From assembly GCA_032027085.1 (NCBI GenBank), contig JAVSMS010000001.1:4751730-4815729 (forward strand): DNA of 64,000 nucleotides. The letters run 5' to 3'. The notes under the pieces were generated by a model. That model did not search any database, was not told the DNA's origin, and saw nothing but the letters and a program-made list of their open reading frames with translations. The DNA comes from Pseudorhodoplanes sp. Lineage in GTDB: Bacteria; Pseudomonadota; Alphaproteobacteria; Rhizobiales; Xanthobacteraceae. Positions 37,374-44,872 of the stretch are shown here, piece after piece. How positions within the stretch are numbered: the first letter of the stretch is position 1; every line of letters begins with the position of its first letter. Position numbers and translations under genes: made by a program.

Positions 37374-37652
37374 TCAGGTCTTCCAGGCATCCCACAGCTG
37401 CAACAGTAGCCCCACGAAGATCAAGCAAAGCGCTAAACCCGACATTATCCGATAGTGGCGCCTTTTCTCATCAGCACCACCATCGTCACCCCCCTCGAGG
37501 GTGATGAAAGTCTTGCTCTCAAATTCAAAATTTGGCTGCGGCGGCCCCCAAACGAAAATCATTAGAACGCCAACTGCTTCAACTATAAGTCCCACCACAG
37601 TCAGTGATTGACCAAACATAAGCCCCTCCCCTGTCAAGTGGCCAGCCAGCAA
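37374..37652 (-). CDS. small two-helix membrane protein
   Basis: A 92-residue protein of unknown family with two hydrophobic helices: SLTVVGLIVEAVGVLMIFVW near the start and LALCLIFVGLLLQLWDAW at the end. A polar loop (FEFESKTFITLEGGDDGGAD) lies between, placing both ends on the same side of the membrane. It starts 23 nt after the stop of the CHAT-domain gene on the same strand, so the two are probably cotranscribed. A membrane partner of a protease-type effector is a reasonable guess, no more. Base composition is lower in GC than the helicase gene. Confidence 0.65.
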   Translation of the reverse strand: MLAGHLTGEGLMFGQSLTVVGLIVEAVGVLMIFVWGPPQPNFEFESKTFITLEGGDDGGADEKRRHYRIMSGLALCLIFVGLLLQLWDAWKT

Positions 37653-37674
37653 TTCGCTTAGTTATCTCCCACAA

Positions 37675-39348
37675 CTACTTACTTAACAGGCGAATATGGT
37701 CCGCGGCGAAATTCGCCATCCTTACTGACGAGAGTCCTTCGGAAAACGCCTCATCAATATTCTTTCCCCGCACCACAGCGTCATAAAATCCACGGGTAAA
37801 CGCTATCGCAGCATCATCCTCAATCGTCTCTCCCATTCCAATCGTAAACGGGGAAATCGATTCATTAAGATTCTTCACTGAATCGCAGGCATTCAAAATG
37901 ACTGCCTTAATTGACTTTTGTCGATCCAGCAATTCGGCGACCGCTTTCAGCGAAACCTTTTCCGCGTTTCCATGTTCATTTTCAAATAGCAAACTATCGC
38001 CATCTGAGTGACCCGCGAAATGAATTAAGTCATAGCTCCCATCCAGCAGCCTTCTTCGAAAATCAGTGGGCGTTGCAGCGGGAAGATGATCGACCGACAC
38101 TTTGATCGTTTTTGCATCCTTCGTGCTTTCCTGCAAAACCCGCAATTCGCCATTTACTCGCAGGGCATCGCTATCCATCGGACTGCAAGCTACGAAAAGG
38201 ACGCGAATGGTATCCAGAATATCACCCAATTCACCAACCAGGCCCTCAGTGCCTCTAATTTCAGATTTGAAATCGTTGTCCAAATCTTTCCATGCAGCAC
38301 GAAGATCGGAACGCAGCGCATCTAAATCTAACGACTTCCTCTTTGTGCCCGCCTCTTGAACGCTATTACTTACTCGTATCGCCTCTGTTCGTAGTGTATC
38401 GGCAAGCTCAGGTCGCGTCTTTTCCACCGCGCTCGAAATTCTTAAACACAGAGCCACGATGGCCCTGTTTGTATCACCGCGATCAAATGGCAGCTTAGTG
38501 CTCAGACCTTCGTGCCCGCCCAAACTTTCGAGAACTTGATGAGCAACTCTTCTGCCCTCTTGAGAGAACTCGGCAGGAGACTGCATGAACGGCTGTTCGT
38601 TTTGACCAATCCGCAATTCTTTAGCCATGCGCCCGATCGTTGCCGCCGGCACAGCAGGGCAGGAGCACACTTTGGAACCGCATTGGCCGCATAGCCCTGG
38701 ATACCTTGACAGGAATTCTGACTCAAAATCGAATTTCTCACCGTCTTGTGCCAACCTAATGGAGTGTTCGTTCGCTATCCCCATCAAGTATGAAAATGTA
38801 TCGGCAGCTTCTCCGAGAAAGTATCGAGGATGAACTTCGAAAACGCGAACAGCTTCGGCAAGCTCTCCTAATTCCTCTAACAATCCGATTGTGCTCCGAC
38901 CATGCTCTTCTAAGGATCGCGGATATATTTTTTGGAACATTTCCTGCCAATCGTTCAGCCCCACAGGCCTCGTTTCCCAATTGGCCTCAAAGTATTTTGC
39001 AAGTTCGTCGTGGTTTACTGTCGGACTTGTCCCTTTTACCAGTTTGCAATCTGCTTCTCGGTGTGGAGCTGAACGACAATAAGGACAAACTCTCGGAAAT
39101 TTTCTGAATACAAGTTCTTCTACACTTCGAATGCGCATTTTAGCGAGCAATGGAAAGTACCAGCCCAGCGCCTTGCATAACGCATCGGTTACATCGAGGC
39201 CCTCTCGCTTTTTTTTCCGATCATGAATTGTGAGCATTCCGCACACCTCTACGAAGTGTGCAAACGTGGCAGTACTAGTACGAGACATATTCTTGTCTGC
39301 GTAAATGTACGCCACCATTTGATATAGCTCGTCGAGCCGTAATGCCAT
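37675..39348 (-). CDS. MazG-like pyrophosphohydrolase / CHAT protease fusion
   Basis: A 557-residue multidomain protein. Order: a helical N-terminus (1-80); a Cys/His cluster CPYCRSAPHREADC (88-101), probably zinc-binding; a MazG-like all-alpha NTP-pyrophosphohydrolase core LLEELGELAEAVR...GEAADTFSYL (156-187) with the ExxE and ExxD metal residues; a second cluster CGQCGSKVCSC (220-230); a helical linker; and a C-terminal CHAT caspase-like domain (about 380-557). The CHAT domain has HFAGHSDGD (His447) and VILNACDS (Cys488) as catalytic dyad. Such fusions suggest a nucleotide-sensing protease in defence or cell suicide. ATG 39348 follows GGGGGATCGC. Composition is AT-richer than the flanks, a sign of transfer. 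The role is inference. Confidence 0.8.
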   Translation of the reverse strand: MALRLDELYQMVAYIYADKNMSRTSTATFAHFVEVCGMLTIHDRKKKREGLDVTDALCKALGWYFPLLAKMRIRSVEELVFRKFPRVCPYCRSAPHREADCKLVKGTSPTVNHDELAKYFEANWETRPVGLNDWQEMFQKIYPRSLEEHGRSTIGLLEELGELAEAVRVFEVHPRYFLGEAADTFSYLMGIANEHSIRLAQDGEKFDFESEFLSRYPGLCGQCGSKVCSCPAVPAATIGRMAKELRIGQNEQPFMQSPAEFSQEGRRVAHQVLESLGGHEGLSTKLPFDRGDTNRAIVALCLRISSAVEKTRPELADTLRTEAIRVSNSVQEAGTKRKSLDLDALRSDLRAAWKDLDNDFKSEIRGTEGLVGELGDILDTIRVLFVACSPMDSDALRVNGELRVLQESTKDAKTIKVSVDHLPAATPTDFRRRLLDGSYDLIHFAGHSDGDSLLFENEHGNAEKVSLKAVAELLDRQKSIKAVILNACDSVKNLNESISPFTIGMGETIEDDAAIAFTRGFYDAVVRGKNIDEAFSEGLSSVRMANFAADHIRLLSK

Positions 39349-39569
39349 GCGATCCCCCAAGCGAAGGCCGCCTAGCTTAATTTAATACCACCAGGAAACA
39401 CAACCTTAAGGCGAGATTGCCCACGTCTGCGTACCGGCGAAATGGCGCACGACGCCGACTGACAAAGTCGGCGCTCTCACGCAGAGCATCCTCGAACGAA
39501 GCTGCAGCGCCCGATCCTCAGCCTATACGGCCCAGCCGAATAATCCACAAACGACTGTGGTTATTTCGG

Positions 39570-39869
39570 GCGTGGTATCGATGAGGACGACACGCCCCTT
39601 GGAGAGGTCGAACGCAACGCGCACGCCGGAAGGGGTGAACTACGACCGTGCCAACGCGCACTCCGCGTGGCGCGAACCGCTGACCATCGAGGGCGAGCTG
39701 GTGGCCAAATTCACCGGCACCTCGCCGTTCAGCGTGGGCGACCGTGTGTTTCACATCAAGTTCGGAAACAGCAGCATCACCCGCCATCGACGGCAACAAG
39801 CTGACCATCCAGTTGGACAAGGCGGGCGAGAAGCGCGTGGCGGATCGTTTTGTGGAGAGGGTAGACTGA
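39570..39869 (+). pseudogene. decayed copy of the uvrD 3' end
   Basis: From 39669 on, GAACCGCTGACCATCGAGGG and the following ~195 nt repeat the last part of the helicase gene (37132-37324) with scattered differences, roughly 85-90 % by eye. REPLTIEGELVAKFTGTSPF and VGDRVFHIKFGN are readable, then an indel near 39780 breaks the frame. The region just upstream still encodes IDEDDTPLGEVERNA in another frame, like the FIDED segment of the helicase. It is a duplicated or imported fragment that bounds the CHAT module on its right and the TIR cassette on its left. Confidence 0.85.
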
Positions 39870-39944
39870 GGATCAATAACCCCTAGACGCGCTCTTAATG
39901 ATTGGAGATATTCGAACCCACACGTTACGCGTGCAGGGGACGCC

Positions 39945-40478
39945 ATGGTTGATTACAGCCGATACGGCCTAGGAATTCCATTACCCGTCAAACGCAAAGT
40001 GTTCGTCAGCTATCACCACGGCGGCGATCAATACTATTACGACGATTTCTCGCGCCACTTTGATGAGAACTATCAAATTCTCAGAGACAATTCGTTGGAA
40101 AGAAAGGTGCAAAGCGATGACGTTGAGTACGTCATGCGCCAAATCAGAGAGAATTATGTCTCCGGTAGTTCCTGCACAATCGTTTTGTGCGGCACGCAAA
40201 CACCCTTCCGCAAATATGTCGACTGGGAGATCTCGGCCACCCTGGATAAGCAGCACGGACTGATTGGAGTAAAGCTTCCAACACTCCAAGTCGTAAACAA
40301 TGGCTGCGCGAAACCTGAAAGATTGCAAGACAACTTAGATAGTGGTTACGCGGTCTGGACTTGGTGGGAATCCATAATCTCTCAACCCGCCGAGTTTGCC
40401 AAATTAATCGAACAGGCGAACAACAAATCAAAAGAGCTGATCGTTAATACGCGCGCTCGCCGTTTAAGGAATGGCTAG
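39945..40478 (+). CDS. ThsB-like TIR-domain protein (DUF1863 type)
   Basis: A 177-residue single-domain protein. KRKVFVSYHHGGDQYYYDDF (16-35), the strand CTIVLCGTQT, and RKYVDWEISATL with its conserved W-E match the MTH538/DUF1863 TIR-like family that includes Thoeris ThsB. ThsB senses phage and makes a cyclic ADP-ribose-type signal from NAD. Here the gene heads a plus-strand cassette: its end overlaps the next gene by eight bases. Codon use is AT-rich relative to the helicase. Function as a signal-making TIR is inferred from family and context. Confidence 0.82.
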   Translation: MVDYSRYGLGIPLPVKRKVFVSYHHGGDQYYYDDFSRHFDENYQILRDNSLERKVQSDDVEYVMRQIRENYVSGSSCTIVLCGTQTPFRKYVDWEISATLDKQHGLIGVKLPTLQVVNNGCAKPERLQDNLDSGYAVWTWWESIISQPAEFAKLIEQANNKSKELIVNTRARRLRNG

Positions 40479-41676
40479 TTCAATGGTTTCAACTACGCCA
40501 TTTCTTTCTGTATATGTTGCTTGGCATCCCAAATTTGCTATCGGCGAAAAAATCGCCGAAGCACTTCACAGCCACTTCCGACGCAACTTGCTAACTAATG
40601 TTGCAGGTGGAGCGGGCGTCAGTGTGATTTTTCGATCGACCCCGATCGAAACCCTAGCTACCCCATTGAAAATCGACTTTCAGGATTCCGCCGCCACCGC
40701 TGTGGTTGTTCTTGTTGACGAAAACCTCAACAACGATCCGGCATGGATTCAATATGTTGATGAGTTGGCCCAAAATGCTGAAAAATTTGGCCTTCGGGCG
40801 CGAGTCTTTCCTGTTGCCATGTGCGAGAATGCATACAAAACAGGAAAATCTGTGCGAGAACTAAATTTCATAAGGTGGGATGGTTGGTTCGGCGACTCAC
40901 TAGAAGACAAACAACGGAAGCTCGCATTTCAGCTTACTTATCAGTTTTGTCGAATGTTGCGCGTATACCTAACGCATTTGGAACATCCTGATAAAAATCC
41001 TGACGAGCTAACTGTCTACCTTGAGAGAGTCAGAATTTTCATAAGTCACTCAAAGCATGATGACTACGGCGAGAAAATATCCAAGAAAATATGTGATAGC
41101 ATTTCGTCGGAAAACGACCTCGACAGCTTCTTCGACGTAACGAACATCCCGCCCGGCGTGCAGTTCTCAACGGTCATAGGTCACAACATAAAACTTAGCG
41201 CTGTTGTCGCAGTCCATACTGACAGTTTTTCTTCCAGGGAATGGTGTCGGCGCGAGGTATTAACGGCTAAACGACATAACGTGCCATTCGTAGTGGCCAA
41301 TTGCATCACAGACTTCGAAGAAAGGGGTTTCCCATACATGGGAAATGTCCCCGTAATCCGAATGGAGCCCGAAGCAGATCACCGCATCTCATTTGTAATC
41401 GCGCGGCTTATGGATGAGGTCTTGCGAGCCTTCTTGTGGAAATGTCGCATTCACATCGCTAGGTCCTCATTACCCGCCAATATCCAGTTCCTTCCTAGAG
41501 CCCCAGAGCTGATTTCACTTGTGACTTTGCTAAGGGATAATAAAGCAACACCAGTCGACACCGTAATTTACCCTGATCCGCCACTTGGATACGAAGAACT
41601 AGACTTATTCGAGTCGCTTTCAAGCAACCTCCAACTGCGGAGCTACACACAGTGGCTCGCTTTGCAATCTCTGTAG
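40471..41676 (+). CDS. double TIR-domain protein
   Basis: A 401-residue protein with two Rossmann-like TIR modules. The N-terminal one (about 10-165) starts FLSVYVAWHPKFAIGEKIAE and has AVVVLVDENL; it lacks an obvious catalytic glutamate. The C-terminal one (187-300) is canonical: VRIFISHSKHDDYGEKISKK, then FFDVTNIPPGVQF and FSSREWCRREVLTAK, where W258-C-x-x-E262 fits the NADase active-site Glu. A helical tail of about 100 residues follows. It overlaps the ThsB-like gene and is six nt from the SLOG gene. It may be the NAD-consuming effector or a second signal synthase. Confidence 0.83.
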   Translation: MASSMVSTTPFLSVYVAWHPKFAIGEKIAEALHSHFRRNLLTNVAGGAGVSVIFRSTPIETLATPLKIDFQDSAATAVVVLVDENLNNDPAWIQYVDELAQNAEKFGLRARVFPVAMCENAYKTGKSVRELNFIRWDGWFGDSLEDKQRKLAFQLTYQFCRMLRVYLTHLEHPDKNPDELTVYLERVRIFISHSKHDDYGEKISKKICDSISSENDLDSFFDVTNIPPGVQFSTVIGHNIKLSAVVAVHTDSFSSREWCRREVLTAKRHNVPFVVANCITDFEERGFPYMGNVPVIRMEPEADHRISFVIARLMDEVLRAFLWKCRIHIARSSLPANIQFLPRAPELISLVTLLRDNKATPVDTVIYPDPPLGYEELDLFESLSSNLQLRSYTQWLALQSL

Positions 41677-41682
41677 CTTGCT

Positions 41683-42486
41683 ATGCAAGATCGGCTTTTT
41701 CTCAACGACGCAAGAATTGCACTGTCAATATCGGATTCCCCTGATCTACTTTCCCGCGGCCTTGGCAAGGCTCATCTTCGCGATGTTGCCGTCGAAATTG
41801 CTCGCTATCTAATGAGTGCCGGCGCGCACCTGCTTTATGGTGGTGATCTGCGGACACAGGGATATACTGAAGTACTTTGTGAGATCGCTGCACGACATCA
41901 CAAACTCAATCCTGACAACACAGTTTCATTTACAAATTATCTTGCTTGGCCGACATACGCGGATTGGGGCGAAGACGAATTTTCAGCGCTGTTTAAAGCA
42001 ACCGGGCGGCATGCCGAGTTTATATTTCTTTCGCCCTCTGGAGCGGGCATAAACATTCTAGCGGATCGCACGGATTGGCCAAGAAATTGGGCTTTGGGCT
42101 TGTCTTCAATGAGAAGAGTTATGACGTCAGATAGCGACGCTCGAATTTCATTGGGTGGAGCAATTTCAGGCTATAAAGGTCGCATTCCGGGCGTTGCTGA
42201 AGAAGTATCGCTGGCACTTGAAGCATCTAAGCCGGTCTTTTTAGTGGGCGGCTTTGGCGGCTGCTCACGCGACATCGCTCAAGAGCTAAATCTTACTGAA
42301 GCCGACCCAGTCGAGCGAAACTGGGAAGGCCGGAACCTTTTTAGGGGTCTGACTTATAGGCAACTCAACAATGGGTTGGCTCAAAGCGAAAACAGACGCC
42401 TTGCTGAAACACCACATACGGATGAGATAGTTGCACTGATCTTGCGCGGGTTTCATAGGCTTAGCTTAGGAATCGCAGCCGATTAA
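41683..42486 (+). CDS. SLOG-domain protein associated with TIR genes
   Basis: A 267-residue protein with a SLOG/LOG-like Rossmann fold. RIALSISDSPDLLSRGLGKA and HLRDVAVEIARYLMSAGAHL lead to LLYGGDLRTQGYTEVLCEI. Later, ISLGGAISGYKGRIPGVAEE corresponds to the phosphate-binding and glutamate region of LOG proteins, and KPVFLVGGFGG follows. SLOG domains bind nucleotide-derived ligands; in Thoeris ThsA the SLOG domain is the receptor for the TIR product. No SIR2, transmembrane or other effector domain is fused here, which is unusual. It probably receives the signal and acts through a partner. Confidence 0.8.
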   Translation: MQDRLFLNDARIALSISDSPDLLSRGLGKAHLRDVAVEIARYLMSAGAHLLYGGDLRTQGYTEVLCEIAARHHKLNPDNTVSFTNYLAWPTYADWGEDEFSALFKATGRHAEFIFLSPSGAGINILADRTDWPRNWALGLSSMRRVMTSDSDARISLGGAISGYKGRIPGVAEEVSLALEASKPVFLVGGFGGCSRDIAQELNLTEADPVERNWEGRNLFRGLTYRQLNNGLAQSENRRLAETPHTDEIVALILRGFHRLSLGIAAD

Positions 42487-42537
42487 TTGCGAAACCATTG
42501 TGCATTGTTGGCCTACATAGTGCTACCCTCCCCACAT

Positions 42538-42640
42538 CATGATGAAACGCGAGACCTTCGAGATCGCTCCATCTACGTGCCGGTGAAAAGGCGCGCAACC
42601 CTGGAGCCGACGAAGGTCGACACGCTGGCGCGTGGATGCA
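42538..42640 (+). pseudogene. decayed 5' copy of the ParB-like gene
   Basis: ATGATGAAACGCGAGACCTT and the following ~100 nt repeat the start of the ParB-like gene at 44873, with substitutions and a one-base deletion near 42570 that kills the frame. IYVPVKRRATLEPTKVDTLA is still readable in the shifted frame. Similarity stops near 42640. With the uvrD fragment at 39570-39869 it brackets the TIR/SLOG cassette. Confidence 0.82.
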
Positions 42641-42725
42641 ATGGCCACTGCCTTGTAGTTGCAATTTCTGGCTCTGACCGTCAGATTCCAGAACTTGGGA
42701 TGAACCGACGGAAGGCTGGGATTAA

Positions 42726-43589
42726 TTGCCGGCGGACGACAGTAAAATCGGGACGGACTGGAGCGATGACGAACTGGACGCCATCGTCGCCGACTACTTC
42801 GCCATGCTGGAGGCGGAGCTTTCCAAGCGACCCTATGTGAAAAGGCGCCACAATGCGGCGCTCCAAGAGAAGATTGGCCGGACCCAGGGCGCGATCGAAT
42901 TCAAGCATCAGAATATCTCGGCTGTCCTCGAAGAACTGGGCGAGCCGTGGATTCCTGGCTACAAGCCGATGCGGAATTATCAGGAAGCCATTTTCCCGGC
43001 CATCGAGCGCTATCTTTCGAGGAATCCGGCCGTCCCCTACGAACAATTGCCGCCGGCCGTGCTGCACGCCGCCGAAGACTCCGGGAACATGCTGCTCGAC
43101 CCGACGGGCGTGTTCATCGAACCTCCTGCACCGGCAGAAAGGATTCATCGCCCGCCGGCGCTTGAGCGCCTTGTGAGAAAGTTCGATCCCGTGGAGCGGG
43201 ACCACCGCAATCGCAAACTGGGCAAGGCCGGCGAGGAATTTGTCCTCCAGATCGAGCGCAAGCGGCTTCAGACTCTCGACCGCCCCGATCTTGCGCGAAA
43301 AATCCGCTGGGTTTCAGCAGAGGACGGCGACGGCGCGGGTTACGACATCCTGTCCTTCGAGCCGAACGGCCAGGAACGTCTGGTCGAGGTCAAGACGACC
43401 AACGGTTCGGCGAAAACGCCCTTCTTCCTGACGCGCAACGAGCATGCGGTGGCAAACGAACGCGCCGCGAGCTGGCAGCTTTATCGGTTGCATCTGTTTG
43501 CACAGACGCCGCGCATCTTCACGATCAAGCCGCCGCTGGAAGCGCACCTGCACCTCCATCCGCAAGCCTGGCGGGCCTCGCTGCGGTGA
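42726..43589 (+). CDS. DUF3883-domain protein
   Basis: A 287-residue protein from TTG 42726, just after an in-frame TAA and with GGAAGG about ten nt upstream; no earlier start is possible. The N-terminal half (WSDDELDAIVADYFAMLEAE, EFKHQNISAVLEELGEPWIP) is of a type often joined to DUF3883. The C-terminal half is DUF3883, a restriction-endonuclease-like fold: GKAGEEFVLQIERKRLQ, GYDILSFEPNGQERLVEVKT with the D...ExK metal residues. These proteins are frequent in defence islands and may cleave or recognise modified DNA. The role here is inferred. Confidence 0.83.
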   Translation: MPADDSKIGTDWSDDELDAIVADYFAMLEAELSKRPYVKRRHNAALQEKIGRTQGAIEFKHQNISAVLEELGEPWIPGYKPMRNYQEAIFPAIERYLSRNPAVPYEQLPPAVLHAAEDSGNMLLDPTGVFIEPPAPAERIHRPPALERLVRKFDPVERDHRNRKLGKAGEEFVLQIERKRLQTLDRPDLARKIRWVSAEDGDGAGYDILSFEPNGQERLVEVKTTNGSAKTPFFLTRNEHAVANERAASWQLYRLHLFAQTPRIFTIKPPLEAHLHLHPQAWRASLR

Positions 43590-43612
43590 GTCATCGGCCC
43601 TTCCCGGCGCGC

Positions 43613-43801
43613 TCACCCCTGATCCTTCCACGCCCCGTATTTTTTCATCCAATAGCCCCAGGCCAGCGCGATCACGACGCCGACGACCAGCATCGTGGCG
43701 ACGCGCGCGGTGCCGTAATCGCCGTTCCACCACAGCATGAAGGCGGTCCAGAAAATCGCGAACAGCGCGATCATGAAGATCTGGCGCTGATTGAATGGCA
43801 T
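43613..43801 (-). CDS. small membrane protein, two helices
   Basis: A 62-residue protein, MPFNQRQIFMIALFAIFWTA then a second helix VATMLVVGVVIALAWGYWMK. The family was not recognised. It is the only minus-strand gene in this stretch and converges with DUF3883 with 23 nt between stops. Confidence 0.6.
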   Translation of the reverse strand: MPFNQRQIFMIALFAIFWTAFMLWWNGDYGTARVATMLVVGVVIALAWGYWMKKYGAWKDQG

Positions 43802-43931
43802 GGTCCCCTCCCCCGCTTCCGGCCGCGAACGTCACATGCCGGACGAGGCCTGTCCACATGCCGGCTGGTCGCAGGCGCCGTGCGGACGTCGCCTTCGCGC
43901 GACCTGATGGAAGCCGCGAAATATTGAATAT

Positions 43932-43960
43932 TTGACTTTAGAGCCCCATTGGGGTACTTT
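43932..43960 (+). promoter_or_regulatory. promoter and operator of the toxin-antitoxin operon
   Basis: TTGACT (43932-43937), a 17-nt spacer and TACTTT (43955-43960) form a strong promoter. The spacer holds the perfect inverted repeat CCCCA-T-TGGGG (43944-43954), well placed for the HTH antitoxin to repress its own operon. The predicted start site leaves almost no leader before ATG 43967. Confidence 0.8.
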
Positions 43961-43966
43961 CCCGCC

Positions 43967-44326
43967 ATGCCGCGCCGCCCCGTTTCGGTGATTGAACTCG
44001 CCGGTTATCGCAGGCGGGCGGACGAATTGCTGACGGCGGAGGAGCAGGCGGCGGTCGTCGATCTCGTCGCCTATGAGCCGACCTGCGGCGACCTCATCCC
44101 CGGCACCGGCGGTCTGCGCAAAGTGCGGGTCGGACGCAGCGGACAGGGCAAGCGTGGCGGCGCGCGCGTCGTCTATTATTTCTATGATGCGGATTTTCCG
44201 ATCCTGCTGCTGGCACTCTATGCCAAGAACCAGAAGGGCGACCTGACGGCGGCGGAGAAGAAAGAGTTTGCGGCTTTTGCGAAGGAGACAGTGCGGCAAT
44301 GGACGGCAAGACAAAGAAGAAGGTGA
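43967..44326 (+). CDS. RelE/HigB-type toxin
   Basis: A 119-residue toxin of the RelE/HigB superfamily. VSVIELAGYRRRADELLTAE, then GDLIPGTGGLRKVRVGRSGQ and GKRGGARVVYYFYDADFPIL followed by LYAKNQKGDLTAAEK, is the pattern of HigB-2/RelE RNases that cleave mRNA at the ribosome. The start is ATG 43967, six nt after the -10 box. The antitoxin gene overlaps by 28 nt. Toxin-first order is typical of HigBA. Confidence 0.88.
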   Translation: MPRRPVSVIELAGYRRRADELLTAEEQAAVVDLVAYEPTCGDLIPGTGGLRKVRVGRSGQGKRGGARVVYYFYDADFPILLLALYAKNQKGDLTAAEKKEFAAFAKETVRQWTARQRRR

Positions 44327-44643
44327 CGCGGCGCAAGACCCCCTCGCTCGCCGACGACATTCGCGCGAGCTTTCAGGAGGCGCTGGCGCTCGCCTCCGGC
44401 AAGCGCACGAAAGCCAAGGTGCGTCGCGTGACGCCGCGCGAGACCGACGCACGGCAGGCGCGGCTCAAGCTCGGACTGACGCAGCGCGAATTCGCGAGCT
44501 TCATTGGCACGGGAGTGGGCACCGTGCGGAAATGGGAACTGGGCACGCGGCGGCCCTCGGGCGCAGCACGCACACTGATCGAGGTGATCAAGACCGAGCC
44601 GAAGGCCGTGCGGCGCGCGATGAACAAGCAGATGGCGTCCTAA
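44299..44643 (+). CDS. HigA/NadS-type HTH antitoxin
   Basis: A 114-residue antitoxin with a basic N-terminus and an Xre-type helix-turn-helix: RQARLKLGLTQREFASFIGT then GVGTVRKWELGTRRPSGAAR. It neutralises the preceding toxin and probably binds the CCCCATTGGGG palindrome in the operon promoter. It overlaps the toxin gene by 28 nt. Confidence 0.9.
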   Translation: MDGKTKKKVTRRKTPSLADDIRASFQEALALASGKRTKAKVRRVTPRETDARQARLKLGLTQREFASFIGTGVGTVRKWELGTRRPSGAARTLIEVIKTEPKAVRRAMNKQMAS

Positions 44644-44644
44644 C

Positions 44645-44788
44645 ATGTTCGGCCGCATCACATACTGCGTGATGGAATCGGCAGGCTGGTGCCTCTGCGA
44701 ACTGGCCTTCAAGACAGATTGCCGAGGCCCCTTCGCGCTGGCCTATCGCGCAGGCTGCTGGTGCTACGGCAGGGCGGAGGATTTTTGA
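44645..44788 (+). CDS. small Cys-rich ORF downstream of the antitoxin
   Basis: A 47-codon frame starts one base after the antitoxin stop. It encodes MFGRITYCVMESAGWCLCEL, then six Cys in all with aromatic residues (AGCWCYGRAEDF). Position immediately after the TA pair suggests co-expression. No family was recognised and no ribosome site other than the antitoxin end is seen, so it may be chance. Confidence 0.35.
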   Translation: MFGRITYCVMESAGWCLCELAFKTDCRGPFALAYRAGCWCYGRAEDF

Positions 44789-44794
44789 TCCAAT

Positions 44795-44824
44795 GATGGA
44801 TTGCCGGGTCAAGCCCGGCAATGA
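44795..44824. repeat. interspersed palindromic element (copy near the ParB-like gene)
   Basis: GATGGATTGCCGGGTCAAGC followed by CCGGCAATGAC is the same palindrome as at 11053-11082. It is a single-arm copy, lying before the ParB-like gene. Confidence 0.85.
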
Positions 44825-44872
44825 CGACGGTGAGTTGTTGGCAGCAACAACCATGCTAGGCTCGCGACCACC

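Noticed and set aside
39905-39940. tRNA-like T-arm (ATTCGAACCC) before the TIR cassette, a possible integration site
   Set aside because: On the minus strand GGGTTCGAAT is not flanked by a pairing T-stem or an acceptor stem, so no tRNA or tRNA fragment can be supported.
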